DNA of 64,000 nt, taken from positions 17,729-81,728 of the forward strand of contig CAQIBN010000008.1 in assembly GCA_948805675.1 (NCBI GenBank). The letters run 5' to 3'. The notes under the pieces are model-generated. The model was not told the origin of the DNA, ran no database searches, and worked only from the letters and a program-made list of their open reading frames with translations. Both the position numbers and the translations under genes were made by a program. Positions 45,761 to 55,896 of this stretch are shown here, one piece after another; positions within the stretch are counted from its first letter, which is position 1, and each line of letters starts with the position of its first letter. This DNA is from an uncultured Clostridia bacterium. Its GTDB lineage: Bacteria; Bacillota; Clostridia; TANB77; CAG-508.

Positions 45761-46738
45761 TTAAATAGAATTAATTCCTATAACACATAAAACTAATGTT
45801 ATTATACTAAAAACTGAAACCACTTTATTCTCGCTCCAACCACATAATTCAAAATGATGATGTATTGGTGCCATTTTGAAAATTCTTTTCCCTGTTTTTT
45901 TAAAAAACATAACCTGTAACATTACAGATACAGTTTCAATTACTGGAATAAGTGCAACTATTATTAATATAATTGGCATTTTTAAATATAAAGCTATACC
46001 TGCTATTGCTCCACCAAGAAGTAAAGAGCCTGTATCCCCCATAAATACTTTAGCAGGATGTAAGTTAAACAGTAAAAATCCTAAACATGCACCTACAAGA
46101 CTTGCGCCAATTATAACAATTTCTTTAACTCCTAATATTATTCCAACAACAGTAAAAAATGCCAATATTATAGTAGTTACTGTTGTAGATAGTCCATCAA
46201 TTCCATCTGTTAAATTTACTGCATTTGTTGTACCAAGTAAAACAAAAATTGCAAATGGTATATAAATCCATATAGGCATATTAATATATATTTTTAAAAA
46301 TGGTATATATGTATCTGTTCCTATTTTTAATATATTTGTTAAGAATAAAGTATATGCTACTGCAATAATTAATAATCCTAGCATTTTATAAATTGGCTTT
46401 AATCCTTTTGTATTTTTTAATACTAACTTTTTAAAATCATCTACAAATCCTACTAATCCAAATCCAATTGTAACAAATAATAATGGTAATATATTTTTAG
46501 CAACATTTATTTCTGTTTTTGAATAATCAATATATAAAAAAGTACATACTACAAAAATTGCAATAGCAATAATAATTCCCCCCATTGTTGGTGTACCTTG
46601 TTTTTTTAAATGTGATTTAGGACCATCATCTCTTTCTATTTGACCTACTTTAAATCTTCTTAATATTGGTATTATAATTAATCCTAGTATTGTACTTATC
46701 GCAAAAGAAAGCAATACTACTTTTATATGAAATTCCAT
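45761..46738 (-). CDS. mraY: Phospho-MurNAc-pentapeptide transferase
   Basis: 325 residues, about 10 membrane helices. Transfers phospho-MurNAc-pentapeptide to undecaprenyl phosphate to form lipid I. GPKSHLKKQGTPTMGGIIIA, GFVDDFKKLVLKNTKGLKPI, NAVNLTDGIDGLSTTVT and KVFMGDTGSLLLGGA hold the catalytic aspartates, and KMAPIHHHFELCGWSENKV ends it. It is intact with no CGG although both dcw neighbours carry shifts. 22 bases from murE and 28 from ftsW. Confidence 0.97.
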   Translation of the reverse strand: MEFHIKVVLLSFAISTILGLIIIPILRRFKVGQIERDDGPKSHLKKQGTPTMGGIIIAIAIFVVCTFLYIDYSKTEINVAKNILPLLFVTIGFGLVGFVDDFKKLVLKNTKGLKPIYKMLGLLIIAVAYTLFLTNILKIGTDTYIPFLKIYINMPIWIYIPFAIFVLLGTTNAVNLTDGIDGLSTTVTTIILAFFTVVGIILGVKEIVIIGASLVGACLGFLLFNLHPAKVFMGDTGSLLLGGAIAGIALYLKMPIILIIVALIPVIETVSVMLQVMFFKKTGKRIFKMAPIHHHFELCGWSENKVVSVFSIITLVLCVIGINSI

Positions 46739-46759
46739 CTTTTCCTCCTAATTTTGTAT

Positions 46760-48237
46760 TTATTTTTGTTCATCAATAATTTCTTTTATTATTTCTTTTT
46801 CATCAAATGGATATTTTTCATGCCCTATTATTTGATAAGTTTCATGCCCTTTACCAGCTAATACAACTATATCATTTTTATTTGCAATTTGTATTGCATG
46901 TTTTATAGCTTCTATTCTATCTACAATACACACATATTTGCCATTAGTCTTTTTTATTCCTGATTCTATTTGGCTAACTATTTTTTCTGGCTCTTCTGTA
47001 CGTGGATTATCAGAAGTAATAATTGTATAATCTGCAATTCTTCCAGATATTTCTCCCATAATAGCACGTTTACCTGAATCTCTATCTCCACCACATCCAA
47101 ATAAAGCTATTACTTTTCCTCTTGTATATGACTTAACTGCATTTAAAATATTTTCTAAACTTTCTGGAGAATGTGCATAATCTATCATTATTGTAAGTTC
47201 TTTTTTATTATCTACAAGTTCACTTCTTCCTGGTACTCGCACTTCTAATAATGCTTCTTTTATATTTTCTGGACTACAACCTAGTTTTAATCCTATAGAA
47301 ATTGCAGCTAGTGAATTATATACACTAAATCTTCCTGGTATGAATGTTTTTACTCTCTCATTTCTAGTTCCTAATTTAACTTTAAAATCTACATATGAGT
47401 TTGTAATTGTTATATCTTTTGCTAAGAAATTACAATAGTTATCAATACCATAAGTAATTATTTCATTATCTGGAAGTAATCTTGGTATTTTAGCTGTATG
47501 TAAATCATCTGCATTTACATATCCTGTTTTACACATTTTGAATAGTTTTAGTTTTGAATTAAAATAATCCTCCATATCTTGATGTTCTTTTTCACTTATA
47601 TGGTCTTCTGAGAAATTAGTAAACACAGCAATATCAAATTCACATCCATCTACCCTATGTAGTTTTAAACTTTGTGAAGATACTTCCATTACAATTGCTT
47701 CACAACCTTCATCAACCATTTGTCTAAACATTTTTTGCAATTTTAAGCTTTCTGGTGTTGTTCTATCGCTATCTTCTAGTTTTTTATCTCCTATATAACA
47801 TGCAATTGTTCCAATTAATCCGAACCTTTTTTCCTTCTTTTTCTAAAATTGCTTTTGTCATAAATGAAGTAGTAGTTTTACCTTTTGTTCCTGTAATACC
47901 TATTAACTTAACCATTTTAGATGGATTTTTATAAAAGTTACATGCACAAATTGCTAACGCATGTCTTGTATTATCTGATAATACTATTGTTACATCATTA
48001 GGTATTTCTTTTATAATTTTTTTATCAATATCTGTTCCGAGCAAGAATTACTTTTGCTCCATTAGAAATAGCATCTTTTATATATTCATGGCCATCTACT
48101 TCATATCCTTTTATAGCAACAAACATATCTCCATTATTTATGTTTCTCGAATCACTATCTAAACTCTTTATATCTATATCTAATGTACCTTTTACTTTTA
48201 ATCCTTCTAATCCTGCTAATACTTTTTTTAATTCCAT
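46760..48237 (-). CDS. murE: UDP-MurNAc-tripeptide synthetase, two CGG +1 shifts
   Basis: Adds the third amino acid to UDP-MurNAc-L-Ala-D-Glu. Three readable pieces are joined by CGG sites. At 48037-48039, GCT-CGG-A after residue 66 gives VILAGTDIDKKI. At 47820-47822, GTT-CGG-A after residue 138 gives KKVGLIGTIACYIGDKKLED. The full protein has 491 residues, the normal size. Motifs: ITGTKGKTTTSFMTKAI (P-loop), VMEVSSQSLKLHRVDGCEFD, IDYAHSPESL, FGCGGDRDSGKRAIMGEISG and TSDNPRTEEP. The DNPR signature is the meso-diaminopimelate-selecting motif of MurE. Confidence 0.94.
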
Positions 48238-48326
48238 AGATTTCTCTCCTTACATTTATAATTTTGCGAATATATTATATAACTAAATTTTAGTTTTGTA
48301 TAGAAATTTTTAGTTTATTTTTCAAT

Positions 48327-50382
48327 TTATTGTACTTCTACTATTATTTTATTTTTTTGTTTTATTTTAATTCCTGGCTTTGGTAATTGTTCTTTTATTG
48401 TAATCTCTGATTCTAATACTTCTTCTTCTCCTTTTTCATATTCTATTTCCAAATCTAATTCTTTTAATTTATCTTTTGCTTCTTTTATTGTTAGACCAAT
48501 TAAATTTGGAACTTCTATTTCCATAATCATATCTTCTTCATTTTCTTCTTTTTGTACTTCAAGATATGGTAATACTTCGCTAAAAATTTGACCTCCAACT
48601 GGTGCTGCGACACCACCTCCTTGGTGTCCCCCCTCACCAGTTGGATTATATAATGTTACTAAAACAACTACTTCTGGGTCTTCAATTGGGGCTACACCAA
48701 TAAAAGATGTTACATATTTCCCTGTATTTACTCCATCTTCTGAAGTTCCTGTTTTTCCTCCTATAGAATATCCTTCTACTTTTGCATTTTTTCCTGTTCC
48801 TTCTGCAACTACGCTTTTCATCATACTAAGAACATCTTCTGAGGTTTTTTTAGAAATAACACCTTCTTGTTTTTTTACTTCTATATCTTTTACTTCACCT
48901 GTTTTACTATCTATAATCTGTTTTACAACTCTAGGTGTAACATGATTTCCTCCATTTGCTATAGTAGATACTGCTGTTACCATTTGAAGTGGTGTAACCT
49001 CAAATCTCTGTCCAAAGGCAATAGTTCCGAAGTTCTACAGGTCCAACTTTATTTTCTGCTAAAAATATACCTTTTGCTTCTCCTGGAAGGTCTATTCCAG
49101 TTTTATCTAAATAGCCAAATTTTTTTAGGTATTCATAATATTTACTAACACCAAGTTTCTGTCCTAACCCTATAAATACTGGATTACAAGAATTCATTAG
49201 CCCTTGTCTTAAACTCTCTGAACCATGTGGCCTATAATATCTCCAACATTTTATTCTAACTCCTGCAACCTCAATTCCACCAGTGCAACAAAACTCTCCT
49301 TCTTTATCAACCTGAGTTATTCCTTCTTCTAAAGATGCTGATGCAGTAATTAATTTAAAAGTTGACCCTGGCTCATATGTATCGGAAATGGCCTTATTCC
49401 TCCACATCGCCTGTAAATTTTTAGTCTTATCACTTTGTGACATACTATCCCATTGATTTTTTAATTCTTCAGTATTTGCTTCATAAGGAGTATTTAAATT
49501 ATAATCTGGATAACCTGCCATTGCCAATATATCTCCATTTTTTGGATTCATAATAACAATATTTCCACCATCTGTACAAATATTATCAATACATGCCTCT
49601 TTTAAATATTTCTCTGCAATTCCTTGAATTGTTGCATCTATTGTTAAAATTAAATTATTTCCATCAACTGCTTCTACATAATCTTCTCCTTCTTTTACAA
49701 TATCTCCACCTTTTGCATCTGTCATTTTAACTATTTTCCCTGCTTGCCCTTTTAAATCATTATCATAAATAGCCTCTATTCCATCTAAACCTTGATTATC
49801 ACTTCCACAAAAACCTATTATCTGTGAAGCTAAACTATTATATGGATAATATCTTTTTGTATCTTCATCTATATTAATTCCTTTAGTTATATTATTATCA
49901 CTCATCCAAACCCTTAGTTTATCAGCTTTTTCTCTATCTACCTTTTTTGCAATTGTTTCTATTGCACTCTTTCTTGAAACTTTTTTTAAAGTCTTCTCAT
50001 AATCTACTTCAAAAATTTCAGATAAAACTCTTGCAACCTTTTCTTTATCTTCTTTATTAATATTTACAGGGTTTACTGTTATTGTTTCTACTGTACTACT
50101 AACTGCAAGTATATTTTTTCCTGTAGCATCATATATTGTTCCTCTTTTTGGATTAATCTTTCTGTCTAACGTCTGTTGAACATATGCCATAGATTCTAGT
50201 TCGCTTCCTTTTATAAATTGAATATATCCTATTCTACTAATAAGTACAAGCATTATAAAAAATGAAGTAATTAACGCTACTTTCATTCTTTTCTTTCTTG
50301 TTAAGTTCCCACTTTTCTCTAGTTTCTTTATGTTAATTTTTTTATTAATCTTTTGCTTTTTTCTTAAACTTTTTTTCTTCAT
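48327..50382 (-). CDS. Class B penicillin-binding protein (SpoVD/FtsI type), one CGG +1 shift
   Basis: 684 residues after correction. One N-terminal membrane helix (about 32-50), a PBP dimerisation domain (LDRKINPKRGTIYDATGKNI), then the transpeptidase: EPGSTFKLITASASLE (active serine in STFK), MNSCNPVFIGLG (SxN), and KTGTSEDG. A PASTA domain follows (VPNLIGLTIKEAKDKLKELD). At 49027-49029 CTT-CGG-A after residue 451 splits it; skipping C gives VELGTIAFGQRFEVTPLQMV, a conserved PBP stretch. Without the shift the KTG motif and PASTA domain are lost. Crosslinks septal murein. It follows the inserted module, upstream of murE. Confidence 0.93.
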
Positions 50383-50431
50383 AAAACATCACCACTTTAT
50401 TTTCTATTACTTTAATAATATTAAAATAAAT

Positions 50432-50478
50432 AAAAAAAAGACTAAAATTATTAATTAATTTTAATCTTTTATTTTATA
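50432..50478. repeat. 47-bp direct repeat, left copy (also hairpin)
   Basis: Identical to 53619-53665. It contains an imperfect inverted repeat (AAAAGACTAAAATT with AATTTTAATCTTTT), so it may terminate minus-strand transcription of the inserted module. The two copies bound a 3.2-kb segment. Confidence 0.85.
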
Positions 50479-50626
50479 TCTTTATAAATTTATTTACGAT
50501 TTTTTGTATATAGAAGCATAAAGTTCTCAAGTTCAAACTTACATTTATATATAAATTTTGAATATTAAAAAACAGCAAGATTACATTATTTTTAAATTAA
50601 ACAATAATATATAATTTATAATATTT

Positions 50627-51532
50627 TTATCTAAACATATTAGATTCTAATATGTCATTACTTATATAATAATATACTTCTTGTATCTTTTTTAGAATAG
50701 ACTTTTCATCTTCTGTTAATTCTTTTCCTTTTAAAATCTCTGTCATAGTCATTTTATGTGCTATAAAACACTCAAAAGCTCTTTGCTTATCTTCTTCTCT
50801 TCCACCTTTTATAGCACTTCTAGCACTTTGAAATCTCTTGTCTTTATCATTGTTTCCATATATTTTTATAGGACTACTAGGTTCTTCTCCTCTTTTATAT
50901 ACTTCCACAGCATATATTTCTTTTAAACTTTCAAAAATATCAATAGTATCTAACATCTCATCATCATAAGCTTTATAAAAAGTATCTACTGATACTAACC
51001 TTCCCCAACCTTTTCTTTGAACTTGGTATTCATATCGTTCTAATATCGACATTAAGCAATTAAGTTCATGTACAGCCATTGCTCTTACAATTATTTGATA
51101 ACCATATTTGTTCATCTTCGATATCATTTTCTCAAATATTTTTATTTTTCTACCAGTTCCTTCATATATAACATTATAACCTTTTTCTAAAGCTCTATCC
51201 ATTAATGCATCAGTCCAAACTTTACTTGCTTCATTTGTAACTTTAATATAGTATTCTGGATATAATCTAGATATTTCATCTGCTTTTGGATGAAATGTTT
51301 TTAGTTCATCATTATTTATTACAATTATATTATTATTAGAAAATTGTTTAACCCCATAACCATTTAATCCTGTCTTCCCTGAACCAGGAGGTGCAATATC
51401 AAAAATAGCTTTAGGCTCTTCCACTGGAGTTTTACCATATAACATCATTTCTATTATATCTTCTTGAATTCTAATATGTTCTTCTTCTGACAATTTATAT
51501 CTTTCTTGAATCTCTTCTAAACTTTCCTTCAT
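50627..51532 (-). CDS. Zeta-toxin-like kinase inside the dcw cluster
   Basis: 301 residues. Walker A APPGSGKTGL near residue 50, the zeta/PezT substrate strand VINNDELKTFHP near 77, then YEGTGRKIKIFEKM near 130 and RAMAVHELNCLMSILERYE. Zeta toxins phosphorylate UDP-GlcNAc and so block MurA; it may instead be a housekeeping zeta-domain kinase. The ATG at 51532 is read from GGAG inside the end of the preceding 71-residue gene, so they are translationally coupled as antitoxin-toxin pairs are. It lies between the PBP and ftsL, genes that use UDP-GlcNAc-derived precursors. Cys/His sites for metals are not seen. Confidence 0.78.
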   Translation of the reverse strand: MKESLEEIQERYKLSEEEHIRIQEDIIEMMLYGKTPVEEPKAIFDIAPPGSGKTGLNGYGVKQFSNNNIIVINNDELKTFHPKADEISRLYPEYYIKVTNEASKVWTDALMDRALEKGYNVIYEGTGRKIKIFEKMISKMNKYGYQIIVRAMAVHELNCLMSILERYEYQVQRKGWGRLVSVDTFYKAYDDEMLDTIDIFESLKEIYAVEVYKRGEEPSSPIKIYGNNDKDKRFQSARSAIKGGREEDKQRAFECFIAHKMTMTEILKGKELTEDEKSILKKIQEVYYYISNDILESNMFR

Positions 51533-51533
51533 A

Positions 51534-51749
51534 TTAAACTCCTTCATAATTATTTTTTACTTCTGGTCCATATACTTTTATAATTTTTTCTATAACTTCT
51601 CTATTTCCAGTATACATATCCTCTCTTTCTTTTAATAAAATTTTCATTTCGTTATCTCTAATTGTATATCCCTTACAATATTGACTTGCTATTTTAGCTG
51701 CTAATATTTCAATTGCTACTTCTAATTTTGTATTCATACTAACTATCAT
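51534..51749 (-). CDS. Small helical protein, candidate zeta antitoxin
   Basis: 71 residues: MNTKLEVAIEILAAKIASQY, then MKILLKEREDMYTGNREVIE and KIIKVYGPEV. All helical by eye, comparable in size with epsilon antitoxin but without clear sequence similarity. Its stop codon lies one base before the ATG of the zeta-like kinase, and it carries that gene's ribosome-binding site. GAGGTG lies upstream of its own ATG. Position, coupling and size argue for an antitoxin; no domain proves it. Confidence 0.55.
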   Translation of the reverse strand: MIVSMNTKLEVAIEILAAKIASQYCKGYTIRDNEMKILLKEREDMYTGNREVIEKIIKVYGPEVKNNYEGV

Positions 51750-51769
51750 ACCTTTTCACCTCTTAACAA

Positions 51770-52714
51770 TTATTTTGTTAAATTTGTTATAATCTCATCT
51801 ATAACTTTATCTTCTAAAACAAAATCTGTATTAACAAATCCAATTTCTGGACGAATTCCATCTTTATTATGAAAATCGGAACCTACTGTTACAAATAGAT
51901 TATTTTCTTTTGCAAACTTATTCCACTTTTCTATTTCATTAATCTTATTGCCATTATAGTCTACGTATAAATAATTAGCTTCTAACCCATCTGGTTTCAT
52001 ATCTTTTATTATTTCTAAGATATCTTCATCTTTTAAATTATCTTCATAAACATAAGCTACAGGATGAGCTAGAACAACTTTGCCATTTGCAGCTCTTATA
52101 ATTTCTGCTGCCTCCTTCGGTGTTACAGTTTCTTTTTTTACATATGCAGGACAATTTTCATTCATAACAGTTTCTATAAATTCACCTTTATTTGGAATAT
52201 GCCCAAAATTATTTATAAGTAATTCTTTGTTCTTTTCATTATTTACAACATCTAATGCAATATGAGCTTTAGTAACAGCATCTATTTTATCTAATTCTTG
52301 AACATTTATAATATATCCCAATTCATTTAATTTTTTAGCCACATTATACAAATAATCATGTCTTGCATTTCTTAATTTGCATAGTTTTTCTTGCATTTGT
52401 TTATCCTTTAAATCAAAACTATATCCTAGTACATGAATCCCTACTTTACTAGCTTTAGTTGATATTTCTACTGCATTAATAAGAGTTATATCTTTACTTT
52501 TAGCATAAGAAACTAGTTCATCACTATATGCTTCTATTGTATCATGATCTGCAATTGCAATAATAGATGTTCCATTTTTAAAAGCCTCATCTATAACTTC
52601 TTTTGGAGTCATAGATCCATCTGATTTTGTTGTATGAATATGTAAATCTATTCTTCTTGAAATATCTTTATCTCCTTTTCTCTTAATTTTATATTTATTA
52701 TATTGAAATTTCAT
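51770..52714 (-). CDS. PHP-domain phosphoesterase (YciV/TrpH-like)
   Basis: 314 residues. The four PHP metal motifs are present: RIDLHIHTTKSDGSMTPKEV, AIADHDTIEAY, VLAHPVAYVY and VGSDFHNKDG. HVLGYSFDLKDKQMQEKLCK and HIPNKGEFIETVMNENCPAY are typical of the YciV group, which hydrolyse 3',5'-nucleoside bisphosphates or trim RNA 5' ends. The ATG at 52714 overlaps the end of the upstream ORF; AAGGAG further in might instead serve a rare ATT start near the PHP domain. Part of the inserted module. Confidence 0.8.
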   Translation of the reverse strand: MKFQYNKYKIKRKGDKDISRRIDLHIHTTKSDGSMTPKEVIDEAFKNGTSIIAIADHDTIEAYSDELVSYAKSKDITLINAVEISTKASKVGIHVLGYSFDLKDKQMQEKLCKLRNARHDYLYNVAKKLNELGYIINVQELDKIDAVTKAHIALDVVNNEKNKELLINNFGHIPNKGEFIETVMNENCPAYVKKETVTPKEAAEIIRAANGKVVLAHPVAYVYEDNLKDEDILEIIKDMKPDGLEANYLYVDYNGNKINEIEKWNKFAKENNLFVTVGSDFHNKDGIRPEIGFVNTDFVLEDKVIDEIITNLTK

Positions 52715-53438
52715 CATCATCACCCATATTTTGTATTTCATTTTCTTTTTTCTCTTCTTGATTTTTCTTAGCTCGTGGCTGCTGTTTTTCCTCTCTTGCA
52801 TTCCATCCTTTTACTCTTTTTGTAAAATACCCCTCTAATTCTGTTGATTGAAATCTTCTAAAATTCGATTCATTTGCAGACTGCATAAGAATTTCAAAAA
52901 GCTCATCTTCTCCATATTCAGAAGCTACATCTAATCTACTATCGTCTAAAGTTTGTTGTAATTCTCTTGGAAAATTAAACTCTGAAAAAGCTGAAAGATA
53001 ATCATAAATAAAATTATATGCTTCATCATCATATTGCCATTGTTTTCTATATGACTTCGGTTGGATTGGTAAATATGGTCTTATTTTCTTCTCCTTTGCT
53101 TCTTTTAATACCTTAGGTACTGTTTCTATTAATTCTTTTAATTTTGAGTATTCTATAATATGTGTGTCTATTGGTAAGAATATTTTAGGTAATACTCCAC
53201 TTTTTAACATCTTTGAAATTTGTACTATATCATCGATTGATCCTAACGGATTAACATCAGAAGTATGCATATCATATAATCTTAGCAATCTACTTAATTC
53301 TTCTTGTGCTATATTAACACTACCATCTTCACATACAAGCCACATATCAAGATCTGGTAATCTATTTATAATTTTTCTTGGCTTTAATTTATCTATCATA
53401 TTTGGACAAGGTCTACAAATCTTTTTTAAATCTGGCAT
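52698..53438 (-). CDS. Unknown protein of the inserted module
   Basis: 246 residues, soluble. An N-terminal cysteine pair (ICRPCPNMIDKLKPRKI), then LPDLDMWLVCEDGSVNIAQE with EELSRLLRLYDMH, a central IRPYLPIQPKSYRKQWQYDD and a strongly charged Lys/Glu/Gln tail (EEKQQPRAKKNQEEKKENEI). I do not recognise it. It overlaps the PHP gene by 17 bases and is overlapped upstream by the end of a 37-residue ORF, so it is translated with them. Either a nucleic-acid-related or a regulatory protein is possible; nothing decides. Confidence 0.6.
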   Translation of the reverse strand: MPDLKKICRPCPNMIDKLKPRKIINRLPDLDMWLVCEDGSVNIAQEELSRLLRLYDMHTSDVNPLGSIDDIVQISKMLKSGVLPKIFLPIDTHIIEYSKLKELIETVPKVLKEAKEKKIRPYLPIQPKSYRKQWQYDDEAYNFIYDYLSAFSEFNFPRELQQTLDDSRLDVASEYGEDELFEILMQSANESNFRRFQSTELEGYFTKRVKGWNAREEKQQPRAKKNQEEKKENEIQNMGDDDEISI

Positions 53439-53539
53439 TTGTGAATATTTATCTTCAGTTCTGTATTAGTTTTCTCAAAATTCGTTGATGCACTTTCTAC
53501 TTCTTTTGTTATATCTTCAATAGTAATATCACCTTCCAT
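53426..53539 (-). CDS. 37-residue first ORF of the inserted module
   Basis: MEGDITIEDITKEVESASTN then FEKTNTELKINIHKCQI. GGAGGAG lies 12 bases upstream of the ATG at 53539 (a second ATG at 53560 would place the Shine-Dalgarno inside the ORF). Its end overlaps the start of the next gene, so it could couple translation like a leader. Acidic N-terminus, helical; no family recognised. Confidence 0.5.
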   Translation of the reverse strand: MEGDITIEDITKEVESASTNFEKTNTELKINIHKCQI

Positions 53540-53618
53540 ATTAAAAAGTTTCTCCTCCATTATATTAAATTATGTTTACTTTTGTACATAATAACACATA
53601 ACTAAAATAAATTCAATA

Positions 53619-53665
53619 AAAAAAAAGACTAAAATTATTAATTAATTTTAATCTTTTATTTTATA
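53619..53665. repeat. 47-bp direct repeat, right copy (also hairpin)
   Basis: Perfect match to 50432-50478. It covers the last codons and stop of ftsL, so the module's right boundary is within the ftsL 3' end. Confidence 0.85.
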
Positions 53666-54177
53666 CTTTTAGTAAAACCTTTTATTAATTTTTCAAACCA
53701 AGATTTCTCTTCTTCAACTAAAACTTCTTCTGTAGCTGGTCTAATATAATCTTTTTTAGGCAAACTTACATATACCTTCTGACTATTAGTTGGTTTCTGC
53801 ATTCCTAATTTCTCTTTAGCAGATTGTTCTACATTATTTAGATTTAATGAATTTTCTATACTTACTTGTAATTGTTCATTAGTTTTTTGTAGAGCACTTA
53901 GCTCCTTTTTTAATTTCTCTTTTTGTTTAAAACTTTCATTTATCACAGAGTTTCTATAACTTATAGCAAATAGTATAAGAAAACCTATGGTTAAATATTT
54001 TACAGCCCTTAATTTATGATTTGCTTTTTTAGTACCTTTTTTATTATCTTTTTTTATTTGTACTGATTTATTATTATTTTTATTATTCCTATTTTTATTA
54101 GGTTTATACTCTGGTTGCAATTTTCTAGGACTGGTATCATACTGATAACCATAATAGTTATTTGCCACTAAGTTCAC
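53656..54177 (-). CDS. ftsL: Cell-division protein FtsL
   Basis: 173 residues. A long Lys/Asn-rich cytoplasmic N-terminus (PEYKPNKNRNNKNNNKSVQI), one membrane helix (YLTIGFLILFAISYRNS, about 86-102), a coiled-coil EKLKKELSALQKTNEQLQV, and SAKEKLGMQKPTNSQKVYVS, the conserved FtsL end. Links the FtsQLB complex to the PBP and FtsW. It lies between rsmH and the inserted module; its last residues fall in the direct repeat. Confidence 0.85.
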   Translation of the reverse strand: MNLVANNYYGYQYDTSPRKLQPEYKPNKNRNNKNNNKSVQIKKDNKKGTKKANHKLRAVKYLTIGFLILFAISYRNSVINESFKQKEKLKKELSALQKTNEQLQVSIENSLNLNNVEQSAKEKLGMQKPTNSQKVYVSLPKKDYIRPATEEVLVEEEKSWFEKLIKGFTKSIK

Positions 54178-54192
54178 CTCTTTTCATTTGTT

Positions 54193-55129
54193 TTATTTAT
54201 TATTTCTTTCAAAAATTCTTAATTTAGCACTCTTAGCTCTGGAGTTTTCTTCTAATTCCATCTTTTCTGCTATAATTGGCTTTTTATTTATAATCTTTCC
54301 TAAAGATTTATAATTACATACACAATATGGTAATTCTTTAGGACATGTACATTTTCCGAACTGAATCTTTAAATGCTTCTTTTACTGCTCTATCTTCTAA
54401 AGAATGAAATGTAATTACACATAATCTTCCATTTTCTTTTAAACATTTTATTGAACTTATTATTGTATTATATAAAGGTCTTATTTCATCATTAACTTCT
54501 ACTCTAATAGCTTGAAATGTTCTTTTGGCTGGATGTCCATTATTTTGTTTTGATTTTGGTATAGAATTTCCTATTATTTTTACAAGCTCACTTGTTGTTT
54601 CTATTCTTTTTAGTTGTCTTTGTTTCACAATATTTTTGGCTATGTTTCTTGAGAATTGTTCTTCTCCATATTCAAAAAATATCTTAGTTAAATCTTCTTC
54701 TGAATAGTTATTAACAACGTCTTCTGCTGTTAGCTCTTGAGTTTTATCCATACGCATATCTAATTTATTGTCACCTAAATAACTAAACCCTCTTGCCTTT
54801 TCATCTAATTGATATGAAGAAACACCTAAATCTAGTAAAATACCATCTACCCTATTTATACCTATTTCTTCTAAAATAGATTTTATATTATCATGATTTC
54901 CATGTATATATTTAACATTATTAAAATCTTTTAAATTGTGCTTTGCAGCGACTAATGCTTCTTTATCTCTGTCAATTCCAATAAGAATACCTTTGTTAGA
55001 TAATCTTTTTAAAATTTCTTTGCTATGTCCAGCACCACCTAGGGTTCCATCAACATATATTCCATCTTTTTTTATATTTAGACCATCTATACACTCTTCT
55101 AGTAATACTGGTTTATGATTAAATTCCAA
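54193..55129 (-). CDS. rsmH: 16S rRNA (C1402-N4) methyltransferase, one CGG +1 shift
   Basis: 311 residues after correction. HKPVLLEECIDGLNI, GIYVDGTLGGAGHSKEIL (SAM motif), DGILLDLGVSSYQLDEKARG, RMDKTQELTAEDVVN and KRTFQAIRVEVN are standard RsmH/MraW. At 54356-54358 GTT-CGG-A follows residue 257; skipping C yields KDSVGKCTCPKELPYCVC and an end of KSAKLRIFERNNK, the normal RsmH finish. Without the shift only the last ~50 residues are lost, ending RKMYMS. Between mraZ and ftsL. Confidence 0.94.
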
Positions 55130-55259
55130 TTAGCCACCTTCAACTTTCTATTTTATTTAATAGCATAAGCAGTTGGTACTTTAAAAATACCAACTGAAAA
55201 TGCCACTTTAAATTTTTGTCTGTTGTGCTCTTTTACTTTGTCTTATGTAGTTTAAAAAA

Positions 55260-55416
55260 TCTTTTGTACGTTTTTTCTTTTGTGACTTTAAAAATCTTTT
55301 GTAATTATATAATTTTACTTTTGTAAATTATAAGCTTTTCTTTTGGATTTTGAAATCTTCTTTTGTAAAACCCTTTAAATTTTTATCTTTTGTATCTAAT
55401 TATTTATCTTTTGTAA
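55260..55416. repeat. Eight phased CTTTTGTA-like repeats
   Basis: CTTTTG begins at 55261, 55277, 55296, 55318, 55340, 55360, 55387 and 55408, mostly followed by TA. Steps of about 16-27 bases are near two helical turns. On the minus strand these are TACAAAAG units between mraZ and rsmH; they may be a protein-binding array or a leader structure. Confidence 0.6.
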
Positions 55417-55436
55417 TTTATATAAACTTTTTCAAG

Positions 55437-55869
55437 TTATATACCAAGCATTGTCATATTTTCTGCTATTATCTCTGCTGAAATATTATCCTCGCTGTTA
55501 TATTCACTCCATTTTTGTTTGTTCCAAATTTCTATTCTGGTTCCTACTCCAATAATTACTACTTCTTTTTCCATTTTTGCATATTCTCTTAAATTTCCTG
55601 ATATCAAAAATCTACCTTGTTTATCTATATCACATTCTGTAGCTCCTGATAGAAAAAATCTAACAAAATCTCTTGCATTTTTATTTGTAAGTGGAAGTGT
55701 TTTTAATTTTTCTTCAAAGTTTGTCCATTCTTTTCCGAGAGAATCCAAATAAGCATCCATCTAATCCTTTTGTTACTATGAACTTTTCACCTATATCTTC
55801 CCTTAGTTTTGATGGCATTATTAGCCTACCTTTAGCATCTAAGGAATGTTCATATTCACCAATGAGCAC
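55437..55869 (-). CDS. mraZ: Transcriptional regulator MraZ, one CGG +1 shift
   Basis: 143 residues after correction. Two AbrB/MraZ domains: GEYEHSLDAKGRLIMPSKLR (first), and CDIDKQGRFLISGNLREYAK (second), each with the DxxGR core. At 55735-55737 TCT-CGG-A follows residue 44; skipping C gives CLFGFSGKEWTNFEEKL. GTG start at 55869 with GAGGTGAG upstream, matching family length. MraZ represses the dcw operon by binding repeats upstream of itself, present here. Confidence 0.93.
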
Positions 55870-55896
55870 TTATCTCTCACCTCACTATCATTTTGT

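Noticed and set aside
55142..55436. CRISPR array in the CTTTTGTA repeat region
   Set aside because: Units are only about 8 bases with irregular spacing and no cas genes; this is a short phased motif.
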